The notes below the pieces were generated by a model. That model was not told the origin of the DNA. It searched no databases and saw only the letters and a list, made by a program, of their open reading frames with translations. The position numbers and the translations under genes were made by a program. Below, one piece after another: positions 48,942-58,982 of a stretch of DNA of 64,000 nucleotides. The stretch comes from Chrysogorgia sp. JL179-B06 (taxonomy: Eukaryota; Cnidaria; Anthozoa; Scleralcyonacea; Chrysogorgiidae): contig JAYKKM010000222.1 in the NCBI GenBank assembly GCA_035772405.1, positions 1,264,501-1,328,500 on the forward strand, given 5' to 3'. Each line of letters opens with the position of its first letter. Position 1 is the first letter of the stretch.

Positions 48942-49599
48942 CAGTGTGTATAAAAAACTGGAAATATAAGAAACTGGCATTAAATTAATTAGTATTCTTT
49001 TAAAACAACCTATTGTGGTAGTTTGAAAGCCCTAGACACCTCTGAGCCACAGAAAGAGAAGAAGCTTTTAAATACTTTCAACATGCATACATTTCAAGTT
49101 ATAATTAATGTTGTCTTGTCTTGTCTTGTCTTGCGACCATATTATAGTATACAGGGTGTATAAAAAAAAGCGCAACCTCGGAATTTCCCAAGAAATCCAC
49201 TTTGTTTTTATTTGCACAAAAGATTTTAGGCCTCTGGGAATTTAACTGTTGTTGATACTTGTAAACTAAACAACTTTCCATTAAATAAATGCATAAATTT
49301 CGATTCAATTCTGCTTTACGTGCTCGAGTTTGTAGTAATTAGACAGTTATGCCCCTGGAATACGATTACAAGCTATTTTAAATTCCCAGGGACGAAAATA
49401 TTTTGTGTTTAAGAACACAGTGGATTTCTTGGGAAATTCCGAGGTTGAGCTTTTTTTTATACACCCTGTATTATAAAACCATGTTTTTTTCTTCGCACAC
49501 GTGGCTCAGAGGTGTCTAGGGCTTTAAACTACCACAATAGCTTGTTTTAAAATAATACTAATTAATTGTATGCCGGTTTCGTTTTTTTTATACACACTG
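48942..49599. mobile_element. Mariner-like MITE with a second mariner-like MITE inside
   Basis: The outer ends are CAGTGTGTATAAAAAA and TTTTTTATACACACTG, with TA on the right and a mutated CA on the left. The inverted arms continue through AATTAATTAGTATT and GAAAGCCCTAGACACCTCTG. The centre is occupied by a complete inner element at 49152-49468. Confidence 0.75.
49152..49468. mobile_element. Inner mariner-like MITE
   Basis: The ends CAGGGTGTATAAAAAAAAGC and its complement are flanked by TA on both sides (49150-49151, 49469-49470). Arms continue with CGGAATTTCCCAAGAAATCC. It uses the same terminal motif as 34122-34517 but different inner arms. Confidence 0.85.
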
Positions 49600-49734
49600 T
49601 ATATATCTAATAGGTGGCCAATTAAAATTAAATTTGGTGGCCATTATGAATAGTCTATATAACTTATTGAGGATTACATCCCCATCACCTACCTCCTTGT
49701 ACCTAGTGAGTTGACACCACTTGTTTAATCCCTA

Positions 49735-49932
49735 CACTGTAAAGACAGATTGGTTAAAACAACCAATGTGATAGGTTGTCTCTGATACATTACCAATCTG
49801 AATGGTTCAAATAACCAAATATTTTGATTAAAGCGATCGTTACTATTTCGGTTGTTTCAATCAATAAATTGTCAACTGGTGAATCTGGGACAACCAAATT
49901 GAATTGGTTGTTTTAACCAATGTTTTACAGTG
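49735..49932. mobile_element. Small MITE with CACTGTAAA ends
   Basis: CACTGTAAAGACAGATTGG and CCAATGTTTTACAGTG are inverted ends, with TA outside each. GGTTAAAACAACCAAT and related words repeat inside. It interrupts a relict of the tandem repeat seen at 2.2-3.7 kb. Confidence 0.7.
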
Positions 49933-51629
49933 TAGCTATAATTTATGGTGCATTATTATCAGTCCTTCAGCTTCCACTTGAACTAATTCTCAATTAGACA
50001 AATGTTTTCACATAATTACCAGTTTTGACAAATGTTTTCACATAATTAATATTACAATAATATGTCATAATTAATAAGACAAATGTTTTCGCATAATTAC
50101 CATAATTTTCCCATTATTACCATAATTATATAACTACATTATTACCTACAATATATAACCACAAATTATGCAGTGCAGTAGGACTTTAGGCTCATTTGAA
50201 ACGTCTCGCTTAAAGTGCATATGAACCCTCCACAGTTTTTAGGTCTCCGTATAGAGGACGCAAAAAACAGCTCAAATCCTTTTACAGTTTTCGATTTGAC
50301 CCACTCGTTTCCGAGATATCTCTCTTTAAAAGGATACTCCAGCCAAAATGTAGAAAGATAAATATGAAAGATCTTACTGACTTTAGTTCATTTCCAAAGT
50401 TTCAGCATTCCTATCAATTTAGTTAAGAAGACATGGCTAGTTGAAGTTGAAAATTTGAGGATTTTGACGCCAAATTGGTAGTTTTGAAAATATGACGGCA
50501 TTGAGTGGACGAAAATTAGTCAAAATACACTATTTAGTTCCTCATGCAGGAAAGTAGAGGAGCTTCTTAGGCATAATACACTACGAGATAGAATCACTCA
50601 GTGACGTCATATTTGAGAAACCAATATGGGGTCGAAATTGTACCAACTCTCCAACTTCAACTAGCCATATCTTCTTAACTAAATTGATATAAATGTTGAA
50701 AGTACATTACCCAGCAAGTACATTACCTAGACGAGATACATTGCCCTGATCAAACAAATGCATTGCCTTAGTTACCAGGTACCAAAGGTACTAACCCCAA
50801 ATAACCATAATCCTAACCAACCATAAACCCTAATCTGCTAAAACTAAACCCCAATTAAGTTTCCATTTAAGGACTCAGTTTATAGTTATGTATAGGATGT
50901 ATACCGAGAACGGAGGCTTTACGCCAGATAAATCCCAAGGGATGCAGGCCCCGAGGGATTCATCTGGCGTAAAAGCAGACGTTCGAGGTATTTATCCGAC
51001 TTTTATAGACTAATATAGGTCATCATATAAATTATACATTACAAGGGTCTATAAATTACACATTATACCAAAACAATCTTAAATACTGTCTTGAAACGTC
51101 TAATCCTAACCACAATCCTAACATGATTGAATTCATGTAGGCCTACACTAAGTAGGTATATTTAGGATGGCATAAAACATCGTATGAAATATTTTCGATT
51201 TCATTGATTGTTATAGTATTTTTGTTAAAAACATAACGTATTTTAATGTATTTAATTTAATTTGAAAATTAATCGACAAGATTAACCTATGATTATTGAT
51301 TCGACAGAAAATTGTTGAATCGAGCGGGGTTTGAGTTCGGGATTCCAGTCCTCTGCTCTAGCAGTTGAGCTAACGAGCCAAATGGGAACAGTGTTCTAAT
51401 TTTATCCATTTATCGACAACTTAACGCTTATATAATTATGTGTAAGGATGTGAAGGATGATTCTGAATTAGAATCGAAATACTTAGGGTAACATCATCAA
51501 ATTGTACACTACCAAGTCGAAGGAAAATTGTTGACTCGAGTGGGATTTGAACTTTCACCTTCGGCATTCCGGTCCATTGCTCTACCAGTTGAGAAAATAT
51601 TTCGTGCCGACTGAAATGGATAAAATTTA
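49933..51629. other. Non-coding DNA with fold-back, palindrome and two inverted SINE copies
   Basis: A fold-back lies at about 50402-50700 (AATTTAGTTAAGAAGACATGG against its complement). A palindrome lies at 50910-50985, with ~20 bp arms TTTACGCCAGATAAATCCC around a GC-rich loop. Degenerate telomere-like AACCCTAA words are at about 50785-50855. Minus-strand SINE copies lie at 51270-51430 and 51500-51625. No gene is supported. Confidence 0.5.
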
Positions 51630-51850
51630 AGTAGTATAGAAAGTGGGGCTACCAGCGCATTTTTCCATTTTTCGTGTCTCAACTTTTTTTCTCTGGAGAA
51701 CGCAGCACTTTTTCCGTTTTTGTATTCCACATATAACTTTCGAGCAAATATGTGGAATCCAAAAACAGAAAAAGTGCTGCGTTCTCCAGAGAAGTTGAGA
51801 CACTCAAATGGAAAAAGTTCGCTGTTAACCCCACTTTCTAGCCTACTAAT
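51630..51850. repeat. Fold-back at the left end of the Polinton-like element
   Basis: The left arm (about 51630-51737) is an inverted, roughly 90% identical copy of the right arm (51748-51850), including AAAAAGTGCTGCGTTCTCC. The right arm is part of the polymerase 5' coding region, so the left arm is a reversed copy of it. The centre is about 10 bp near 51738-51747. A separate frame on the minus strand here is only the mirror of the polymerase N-terminus. Confidence 0.85.
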
Positions 51851-54800
51851 AGACAATGTGTCGCGTAGTTTGGGGAGTCAGAGACATATGTCAGCTAGTA
51901 GGCTACAGAGTGAGGTGTCTAGACGTGGGGCTGCTGTGGGTGGGGATGTCGCTCGTAACAAGACTATGTCAAGTGATATTACGCGTGATCCTGGTGTGGG
52001 CTTTATTTCAACTCGTGAGTTGAGTGGGGCTCACGATTCGAAAGGGTCTAAGGACTTGACTATATTAAATAATAAAACGACTCTTATGAAAAGGTCTGGA
52101 CGTAAACGTGACCCTATTGTGGGTGGTGATATCGCTCGTAGTGGTACACTATCGAGTGGTGGTGCACGTGATCCTGCTATAGGTTCTGGTAATTTAGTTA
52201 TACCGAATATTAAGATGAGTTTTCTAGAGAGGATGTCTGGCTATCTAGCTGATGCTAAAGCATTGGGGTATAAGTGGATGGATCTTATTAGAAGGGTATC
52301 TAGGGAGAACGTCATTAGTAGAGTCACCAGAGTTAGGGAGGTCAGAGAAGTTCGAAAGGCTAGACGTGATCTTAGACGGTATGTGAGGAGGTCACGACTA
52401 AGTCAGGAGGCCTCAGACAAAGAGTACAAAAGAGTCATGAGTCTTGTTGCTAAGATGAAACGTCCCTTATGTAGTGCAAAGGAGAGTTGCTCTCAAAGGG
52501 TATACCAAGTCGTATAGTGTTAAGGTGGTCAAGAAAAAGGACTCACTAAAACAACTAGTCAAGACTAGAAGAGTAGTGGGCTCAACTTTACAGAAAGAGT
52601 TAGAAAGACTGAAAGGTTTAAAGTTTTCTGAGACATTGAAAGTAACTCTAGAGAAAGAGATTGGTGACGGTAAGTCTGTGTTTGTGACAGCCTTCTTTAA
52701 TAGTGTGGTCAAAACAGTGGTTAGTAGCGTTGATATTAGTGGGGCTACGAGACAAGCTAGTGAGGAGATAGTAAATCGTATAGCTGTATGGTTGTCGGAA
52801 GGGTCTGGGTGGGTTGTGGATAAAATTAATGATCACTTCATTAATGTGGTAGTGTACAAGCCTCTTAAAGGATCGAGTTATGTTGAGTTACCATTAGAGT
52901 TGAGGAACGCGTCTAAAGGTTTTATTAACATAAAGAACAACGATGATAAGTGTTTCATGTGGTGTCACGTGTTGCATAAGTGTCCTGTGGGAAAGGATCC
53001 ACAGAGAGTGTCGAAGCACAAGAAGAACGTAGGTTCTGTCAATTATGACGGAGTGAGATTTCCAGTGGATACGAGACAGTATAACAAGATTGAGAGGCAG
53101 AACGGTATTAGCATCAGCGTGTTTGGGTATGAGGACAAGCAGCCATTTCCTATCTACGTTTCTGAGGAGAAGTGCGAGGACCATATGGACCTGCTGCTAA
53201 TAACGAATGGTCTTAAACGACACTACGTGTACATCAAAGACTTTGGTAGGTTTATGTGCGGTCAGTCTAAACATAAGTGTCGCAAGAATTTCTGTAGGTA
53301 CTGTCTTCAATGTTTTACTACCAATGAGATTCTAGAGAATCATAAGGAGGTTTGTATGGTGGTAAATGGTAAACAAGCGATCAAGATGCCTGATGAAGAA
53401 GACAGCACTCTTGAGTATGGAAACTTTCATAAACAATTAGAGGTACCATTCGTGATATACGCAGACTTCGAGGCTATCACAGAGAAGGTCGACAACGTGA
53501 CACCACTCACAGGATCGTACACTAGCGAGTACCAAAAACACACAGACTGTGGGTATGGGTACAAAGTAGTGTGCTGTTATGATGATAAATATAGTAAACC
53601 AGTAGAGATGTTTCGAGGTAAGAACGCGGTTAGGAAGTTCATGAAAAAGATGTTAGAGGAGGTTAAATACTGCAAGAAAGTTAGAAAGGAGCATTTTAAT
53701 GAGGACATGGTGTTAACAAGAGCTGATAAGGCTAACTTCAAGGAAGCGACTAAATGTCATATTTGTGATAGGAAATATAAAAGGGGACAAACGAGAGTTA
53801 GAGATCATTGTCATATCACTGGTAAATATAGAGGTTCAGCACATCAGTTGTGTAATAGGAACTATAGACTGACTGATAAGATACCTGTCATATTTCACAA
53901 TCTAAGAGGGTATGATAGTCACTTCATAATGCAAGAGATAGGTAAGCTATGTCAGAAAATCAACGTCATACCAAATAATATGGAGAAATATATGGCATTC
54001 ATGTTAGGTAAACATCTAGTGTTTCTAGATAGTTTCCAATTCATGAGCTCTAGTCTAGCCAACCTAGTGAACAACCTACCAAAGGAATGTCTCAAGTACA
54101 CGTCTGAACTATTTCAAGGTGAGGAGCTAGAGTTGGTGTCGCGAAAAGGTGTGTACCCATATGACTATATGGATAGTTTCGATAAGTTTAACGAACTTGA
54201 GTTGCCATCAAAGGAGAGTTTCTACAGCATCCTAAACGACGAGCATGTGTCAGACACAGACTATGAGCACGCTCAAGAAGTGTGGGAGACAATGGGTGTG
54301 GAGAATATGGGTGAGTACCACGACTTATACCTAAAGTCTGACGTATTACTACTGGCTGACGTGTTCTAGAACTTTAGAAGAACGTGTAAACAGTACTACC
54401 AGTTAGATCCTTGTCATTACTTCACGTCACCTGGACTATCGTGGGACGCTGCTCTAAAGATGACAGGAGTGGAACTAGAGTTGATGACTAACATTGACAT
54501 GTTTCAGTTAATTGAGAAAGGAATGCGGGGTGGTGTCTCCTGTATAACGCATAGACATGGAGAAGCTAATAACAAGTACATGAAGGGGTATGATAGTAGT
54601 AAGCCATCGAAACATATCGTATACTTAGATGCGAATAACCTTTATGGTTGGGCTATGTGCCAGTATCTACCGACTGGTGGGTTTGAGTGGGTCGAAGGTT
54701 TTGACATCAACAATCTAGATAAATATAACAACGAATCAGACAAGGGGTTGATACTCGAGGTTGATTTAGAGTATCCAGAGGAGTTGCACAATCTTCACAA

Positions 54801-55888
54801 CGACTATCCTTTAGCCCCTGAGAGGATGAAAGTAAGTAGTGATATGTTGTCAAACTATTGTAAGACAATCCAAAACAAGTTTAAGATATCTGTAGGAGAG
54901 GTTGCGAAACTTATACCTAACCTAAGCGATAAGAGTAAGTACGTTGTTCATTATAGAAACCTACAATTATACAAGAGTTTGGGAATGAAGGTTAAGAAGG
55001 TGCGTAGAGTACTTCAATTCGATCAGTCACCATGGCTCAAACAATATATCGACTTTAATACCGACACGAGAACCCAAGCAAAGAATGACTTTGAGAAAGA
55101 CTTTTTCAAGCTTATGAATAATAGTGTGTTTGGAAAGACTATGGAGAATCTACGAAAGCGTGTGAATGTGGAGTTAGTAACAGACGAGGAAAAACTGAAG
55201 AAACTAACGTCAAAACCAACCTTTGTTAGCAGTAAAATATTTGACAATAACTTGGTAGCAGTTCACAAGATAAAAGAGACACTAACTCTTAATAGACCAG
55301 CATACGTGGGTATGTGTATTCTAGACTTATCAAAGACATTGATGTACGACTTCCACAACAGTAACATCAAAAAGAAATATGGCAACAAAGCCAAATTACT
55401 ATTCACAGACACGGATAGTCTAATGTATGAGATTGAGACGGAGGACGTGTACAAAGACATGTACGCTAACAAAGAAGTGTTCGACTTTAGTGGATATGAC
55501 AAGTCATCTCCTTACTTCGACCTAACTAACAAGAAGGTTATTGGTAAAATGAAGGACGAGACATTAGGAGTCCCCATCGTTGAGTTCGTTGGTTTAAGGT
55601 CGAAAATGTATAGCTACATAAAAGAGGATGGAAAAGGTGGGAAGACTGCTAAAGGTATCAAGAAGAGTACCATTAGAAACAACATAAGACATGACAACTA
55701 TAAAAGTGTCCTAACAAAATGGTGAGCAGATGTCTCACATAATTAAAACTATTCGCAGCAAGAGCCACCAACTAGGAAGCTATGAAATAAATAAGATATC
55801 CTTAAGCTGCTTTGACGACAAGCGACATATACTACCAGACGGTGTATCTAGCTATGCGTATGGACATTACAAAATAGTCCAGAACTAG
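51750..55888 (+). pseudogene. Protein-primed family B DNA polymerase of Polinton type, broken at three points
   Basis: The start chosen is ATG 51750. The first ~255 codons (to 52517) form a basic Arg/Lys-rich extension with an internal duplication (VGGDVARNKTMSS and VGGDIARSGTLSS). Near 52474 the frame changes without any ATG. The polymerase proper follows: a zinc finger (CRYCLQC), Exo I (YADFEAI, Asp codon 53464), an endonuclease VII-like C-H-C-C segment (CHICDRKY...RDHCHITGKYRG), Exo II (NLRGYDSH, about 53899-53920) and Exo III (YLKSDVLLL, Asp codon 54340). An in-frame TAG stands at 54367-54369. Palm motifs A (DANNLYG, 54628), B (NSVFGK, about 55120-55140) and C (DTDS, 55408) follow. Near 55715, at an A-run, the frame shifts again and the last ~55 codons run to TAG 55886-55888. 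All catalytic residues remain. The enzyme would copy the element by protein priming. Assembly error cannot be excluded for the single-base changes. Confidence 0.92.
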
Positions 55889-56064
55889 CTGTTTAAATTT
55901 CTAAAATGTTTTTTAGTCTTGATGTGTTTATATTTAGAGGTCACGTGGTATGACTGATCGCATGTCTCACACATCCACTTATGAGTTCTCATCCACTCTT
56001 TGGTTTGCGCTCTGGCTGCTACTAAAGCTTCTTCTTTGGTTTGGTAAATTTTTGGTCTTCCCAT
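55885..56064 (-). CDS. 59-residue C2H2 zinc-finger protein
   Basis: An ATG at 56064 opens a 59-codon frame. The N-terminal half is basic (MGRPKIYQTKEEALVAARAQ). The C-terminal half has one finger, C-x2-C-x11-H-x6-H (CETCDQSYHVTSKYKHIKTK), of the U1/C2H2 type. The start codon overlaps the stop of the gene upstream (TAATG). Its TAG overlaps the polymerase TAG on the other strand by two bases, so the two genes converge with no spacer. A nucleic-acid-binding role, perhaps in transcription, is inferred. The compact fit on both sides argues that it is real despite its size. Confidence 0.7.
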   Translation of the reverse strand: MGRPKIYQTKEEALVAARAQTKEWMRTHKWMCETCDQSYHVTSKYKHIKTKKHFRNLNS

Positions 56065-56642
56065 TATATATTACTATATATTTTGTTTACCCACTCATTG
56101 TAGTATGGATCTCCTCTCCCATCCCAACCTAGATCCTTGTATACTACACTATACAGGTTATACTCGAATCGCACCTTGACCTTACCAGGTTTGAGGTCGT
56201 TAAGACTACCTCTCAACTCTATACCTCTTCTAGAGCATATTCTTATGACATAGAAAATATATTTCGATATATTCTTGACAATCAACTTGTTTCTTTTAAG
56301 AGACCATAGTATTTTTACAAAATCACTGACAACTGTTAGTATGTCACTCTCGTTAACTAGTCTTTTACTAGTCAACATTCTTTCTAACCACTTACTGTAA
56401 CTATGAGCCGATTTCTTGTACATCCAAATGTTAGGTACAAAGTTTCTCACGCGTCCATAGGTAGTCTCTCCACACTTGTTACAACTAAATACACCATCTT
56501 CGATTTGGGTTCTGTGGTTACTACACTCGTAACAGTATGTGGTGTCGTACCACTTTTTTGGTGTCGTGTCCTTACTTCCGTTCTTGATCTCGTCCAATGT
56601 ATACCCAGCATAGAACATTCTCATTGTACGTTCGTCAACCAT
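56064..56642 (-). CDS. Zinc-ribbon protein, VLTF3-like late transcription factor candidate
   Basis: 192 residues. A zinc ribbon is formed by Cys37, Cys40, Cys54 and Cys57 (CYECSNH...CNKCGE). After it comes an aromatic- and basic-rich helical part (YSKWLERMLTSKR, VVSDFVKILWSLKR, ISKYIFYVIRI). This layout, a CxxC/CxxC ribbon followed by a helical domain, matches the VLTF3 family found in poxviruses and other large DNA viruses, which drives late gene transcription. I judge by pattern only. The ATG at 56642 lies just downstream of TATA-rich sequence. Its stop overlaps the next start, so the two may be translated together. An alternative is an unrelated zinc-ribbon DNA-binding protein. Confidence 0.55.
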   Translation of the reverse strand: MVDERTMRMFYAGYTLDEIKNGSKDTTPKKWYDTTYCYECSNHRTQIEDGVFSCNKCGETTYGRVRNFVPNIWMYKKSAHSYSKWLERMLTSKRLVNESDILTVVSDFVKILWSLKRNKLIVKNISKYIFYVIRICSRRGIELRGSLNDLKPGKVKVRFEYNLYSVVYKDLGWDGRGDPYYNEWVNKIYSNI

Positions 56643-56672
56643 CTAAGTTACTATACTGTATATATCTTTAGA

Positions 56673-56864
56673 CTATAGTGTAGTAACTTTGTGGTTGTCG
56701 GTTAGTGTCTCCCACTCACACTTTATTGTTGTGACCTGCTTTAGGGCGTCTGATAGTAACTGTTCCAACTCTTCTATCTGACGAGTTTGGTAAAAGAGTG
56801 CCTCTGTCAAGTTACGCTTTTTGTTAAATTCCATAGCCATCTCCTTCAAAGTTTTAGTGCTCAT
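56673..56864 (-). CDS. Small coiled-coil protein
   Basis: 63 residues starting MSTKTLKEMAMEFNKKRN, mostly helical with heptad-like Leu/Ile spacing (YQTRQIEELEQLLSDALKQV). No signal or membrane segment. Only two bases separate it from the stop of the gene upstream, so co-expression is likely. Its function is unknown. A scaffold or assembly cofactor is possible, by analogy with small coiled-coil proteins of other viruses. Confidence 0.65.
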   Translation of the reverse strand: MSTKTLKEMAMEFNKKRNLTEALFYQTRQIEELEQLLSDALKQVTTIKCEWETLTDNHKVTTL

Positions 56865-56866
56865 TT

Positions 56867-57283
56867 CTACACTACTCTATATATTAAGTAACCTAAAGGT
56901 AGTCCAACAACTCCAACGAATACCATTTGATATTCTTTCATCTCATCTGAGGGTTTGTAATAGTCTGATAACTCAGGCTCTTTACTAAATGTCTTCCCAT
57001 CATATTGTATCGTCAGTACTTGTCTTAGTTGATCCAGAGCGTGGTTCGTGTCGTTTATGTCTGCGTTAGCATCTGACAACTGTTGTCTTAATTCCTGAAT
57101 TTTGTCTCTCTGACGAATCTCGTTCTCGTAGAACTTTTCTTTCGCTCTTGCAAGACTCTCCAGTGCTTTGTTGTGTCTCTTTATCTCTGTCTCGTAGCCG
57201 GTATGGTTTAGCTTGCTGAATATGAATCCAGCTCCTGCGAATGCTATAGCGTTGAACAAACCACCTGCTATCACACTAGCCAT
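56867..57283 (-). CDS. Two-ended membrane protein with central coiled coil
   Basis: 138 residues. The N-terminus (residues 3-23, VIAGGLFNAIAFAGAGFIF) is a hydrophobic segment. Residues 30-90 form a charged coiled coil with many Glu/Lys/Arg/Gln. Residues 119-136 (QMVFVGVVGLPLGYLIY) form a second membrane segment. From memory, proteins of this shape (a MASVIAGG-like start, then a long helix) are common in cnidarian Polinton-type elements, without known function. A role in particle membrane or assembly is inference. It is followed after 2 bp by the coiled-coil gene. Confidence 0.75.
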   Translation of the reverse strand: MASVIAGGLFNAIAFAGAGFIFSKLNHTGYETEIKRHNKALESLARAKEKFYENEIRQRDKIQELRQQLSDANADINDTNHALDQLRQVLTIQYDGKTFSKEPELSDYYKPSDEMKEYQMVFVGVVGLPLGYLIYRVV

Positions 57284-57299
57284 TATGTATTACGTTAGA

Positions 57300-57533
57300 T
57301 TATTTTGAGAACGGGTCAATAGGTAAGTATTTCTTGCTCTGCGCCCACTTAACGAGTAGCGTTGAAACGCCTACAGCAGTCGCTAACTTGAGGGTGCCCT
57401 TCACTGATTCAGGAGTGCCTAACGGTTCTTTTAGCACTTTCTTTGACGCCATCGACACGGCTACGGCTCCAGCAGTCACGAGGGCTGCGTCGTATAGCTC
57501 GTTCATCAGTTCTTTTCTATCTATTGATGCCAT
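57300..57533 (-). CDS. Small hydrophobic protein of the Polinton gene array
   Basis: 77 residues with two hydrophobic stretches (about 16-30, AALVTAGAVAVSMAS, and 48-63, LKLATAVGVSTLLVKW) and a polar end KYLPIDPF. Small proteins with this VKGT-LKLA...KYLP-DPF arrangement recur in cnidarian Maverick-like elements as I remember them; function unknown. ATG 57533 directly follows TATAATAT on the coding strand. Likely a membrane protein of the particle or infected cell. Confidence 0.7.
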   Translation of the reverse strand: MASIDRKELMNELYDAALVTAGAVAVSMASKKVLKEPLGTPESVKGTLKLATAVGVSTLLVKWAQSKKYLPIDPFSK

Positions 57534-57550
57534 ATATTATACGATATGTT

Positions 57551-57850
57551 TTAATCGAGGCTGTCGAGTTTACGTGATGGTTTTATAACAACGGTCTTAG
57601 GCTCTTCGGTCACTACTTGTTTGTCTTGCCTCATCGTGTAATACAGTGAACCAGCGGCTATTACCACTCCTATAGTACCTATGATGTATCCGTAGTTAAA
57701 ACTATCGTCCTCACTTATCACTCTCTCTCTCATCTTCCTCTCTTTCGCAGCTTTAGATATAGCAGCCAAGCGTTTGCCTGCCTCTACTCTCTTAGGGTCT
57801 TTGGTCCTTGTTGTCGACGTTATAATAGGTACGGACTCACTGTCAGTCAT
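57551..57850 (-). CDS. Single-pass membrane protein with basic N-terminal motif
   Basis: 99 residues. The N-terminal part contains DPKRVEAGKRLAAISKAAKE, a basic motif seen in several small viral and cnidarian proteins. Residues 54-71 (GYIIGTIGVVIAAGSLYY) are a membrane segment. The tail is polar. ATG 57850 is preceded by CGTATAATATAG. The gap to the upstream gene is 57 bp. Function is unknown; a nucleic-acid-contacting membrane protein is conceivable given the basic N-terminus. Confidence 0.7.
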   Translation of the reverse strand: MTDSESVPIITSTTRTKDPKRVEAGKRLAAISKAAKERKMRERVISEDDSFNYGYIIGTIGVVIAAGSLYYTMRQDKQVVTEEPKTVVIKPSRKLDSLD

Positions 57851-57907
57851 CTATATTATACGTGGTGTCTTGTTACAGATGACCTCACAGTCATCTCACA
57901 GGTCGTC

Positions 57908-58711
57908 TCACAGATAGAGTATTCGGTGAAAGTATCTTTGGTGATTAGACAGTGTGGTTTCACTCTTAAATCTTCTGTTACAGTACTCACACAGAACTCT
58001 GGAGTCTCTCATATATGTCTCTATGAAATGTATTATCTCATGTTGGTCTGAGGATAGTAGCGTGTTGTACCCTTGTGATCTTAGTCTCCTTAATACCTTC
58101 ATCTGGTTATTCCTAATAACCCCATTACCTTTCGGTGTTTTGAACTCTATAGCAAAACCATTATATCTCTTGTGTAGTTGCGGAACTATCAAATCTGGTT
58201 GCCCACCACTGTAACCCTTCTTCCATCCATCTATTCTTTTAGTAGATGTGTCTTGGTACTCTCCCAACCCTGGGATGACTATTGTTGGATGGTACTCTCT
58301 AATATATTTCACAATGTCATAATGCAAGTCTGTCTCGTTCATTATTGATAACTGGTTGCATTGTGTGTAAACACCTGTCTTTCTAATAGATGGTAGGACT
58401 TCTGAGAACACCCATTTTCTAAAAGTCTCAGCTGACTCTAACTTAGATGAGAATATTAGTCTATACAAACCACTCTCGTTTATTTGCCAAACTCGTCTAT
58501 TTCGACACTCGGACCCTGAGGTCCCGAGATAGGACCTTAGCTCCCAAACCTCTCTTTTCTCGTCATCTACCACACGTTCTTGTATTGCTTTAGAAGGTCT
58601 TTTGTAACCTAACACCTCGGCTACTTCTTTTCCGTAGAACCATATATTGTCTCCATCCTTAATAGTCGTGACTGATTCCTTCTCAAAGACGAATTTTCTA
58701 ATGAGACTCAT
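57908..58711 (-). CDS. BRO-N / VRR-NUC nuclease / C2H2 fusion protein
   Basis: 267 residues in three parts. Residues 1-115 form a BRO-N domain (FYGKEVAEVLGYKRPSKAIQ; LIFSSKLESAETFRKWVFSE; VLPSIRKTG), a DNA-binding module common in large DNA viruses and phages. Residues 125-225 form a VRR-NUC nuclease of the PD-(D/E)xK fold: GGQPDL with Asp173, then Glu189-Phe-Lys191 (AIEFKTPKGNG) and Gln203. The catalytic set looks complete. Residues 241-262 form a C2H2 finger (C-x2-C-x12-H-x4-H). VRR-NUC proteins cleave branched DNA (FAN1, phage nucleases), so a role in resolving replication intermediates or in attack on host DNA is inferred. The gene follows the only long intergenic gap. Confidence 0.85.
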   Translation of the reverse strand: MSLIRKFVFEKESVTTIKDGDNIWFYGKEVAEVLGYKRPSKAIQERVVDDEKREVWELRSYLGTSGSECRNRRVWQINESGLYRLIFSSKLESAETFRKWVFSEVLPSIRKTGVYTQCNQLSIMNETDLHYDIVKYIREYHPTIVIPGLGEYQDTSTKRIDGWKKGYSGGQPDLIVPQLHKRYNGFAIEFKTPKGNGVIRNNQMKVLRRLRSQGYNTLLSSDQHEIIHFIETYMRDSRVLCEYCNRRFKSETTLSNHQRYFHRILYL

Positions 58712-58917
58712 TACTATATATTATACCACATGTTTTATTTCTATGTCTACACAACTCGTCGAAACAGGACCACCAGGTCCTGAATCGGGACCTCATGTGT
58801 AAACGACCCTTCTATCGATCACAAACACACCACGAGTAGGGGGTCACATGTAGTGTCTTAATATTTTACTACTATTTGCACGTTGTTAGGACATCTTGAT
58901 TGTAGTCTTCAAAGTAG

Positions 58918-58982
58918 CAGTTACTTTTTAGGAAAAGCTGACCCCCCGTTTTGGGGAGTCAGCTATTCTTAAAAAGTAACTG
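58918..58982. repeat. 30 bp stem-loop
   Basis: CAGTTACTTTTTAGGAAAAG with CTGACCCCCC pairs with GGGGAGTCAG and CTATTCTTAAAAAGTAACTG around a 4-5 base loop. Four mismatches in 30 pairs indicate maintained pairing. Confidence 0.8.

Noticed and set aside
51509..51856. A 115-codon minus-strand frame at the left end of the Polinton-like element
   Set aside because: It is the mirror image of the polymerase 5' coding sequence within the fold-back and has no independent support.
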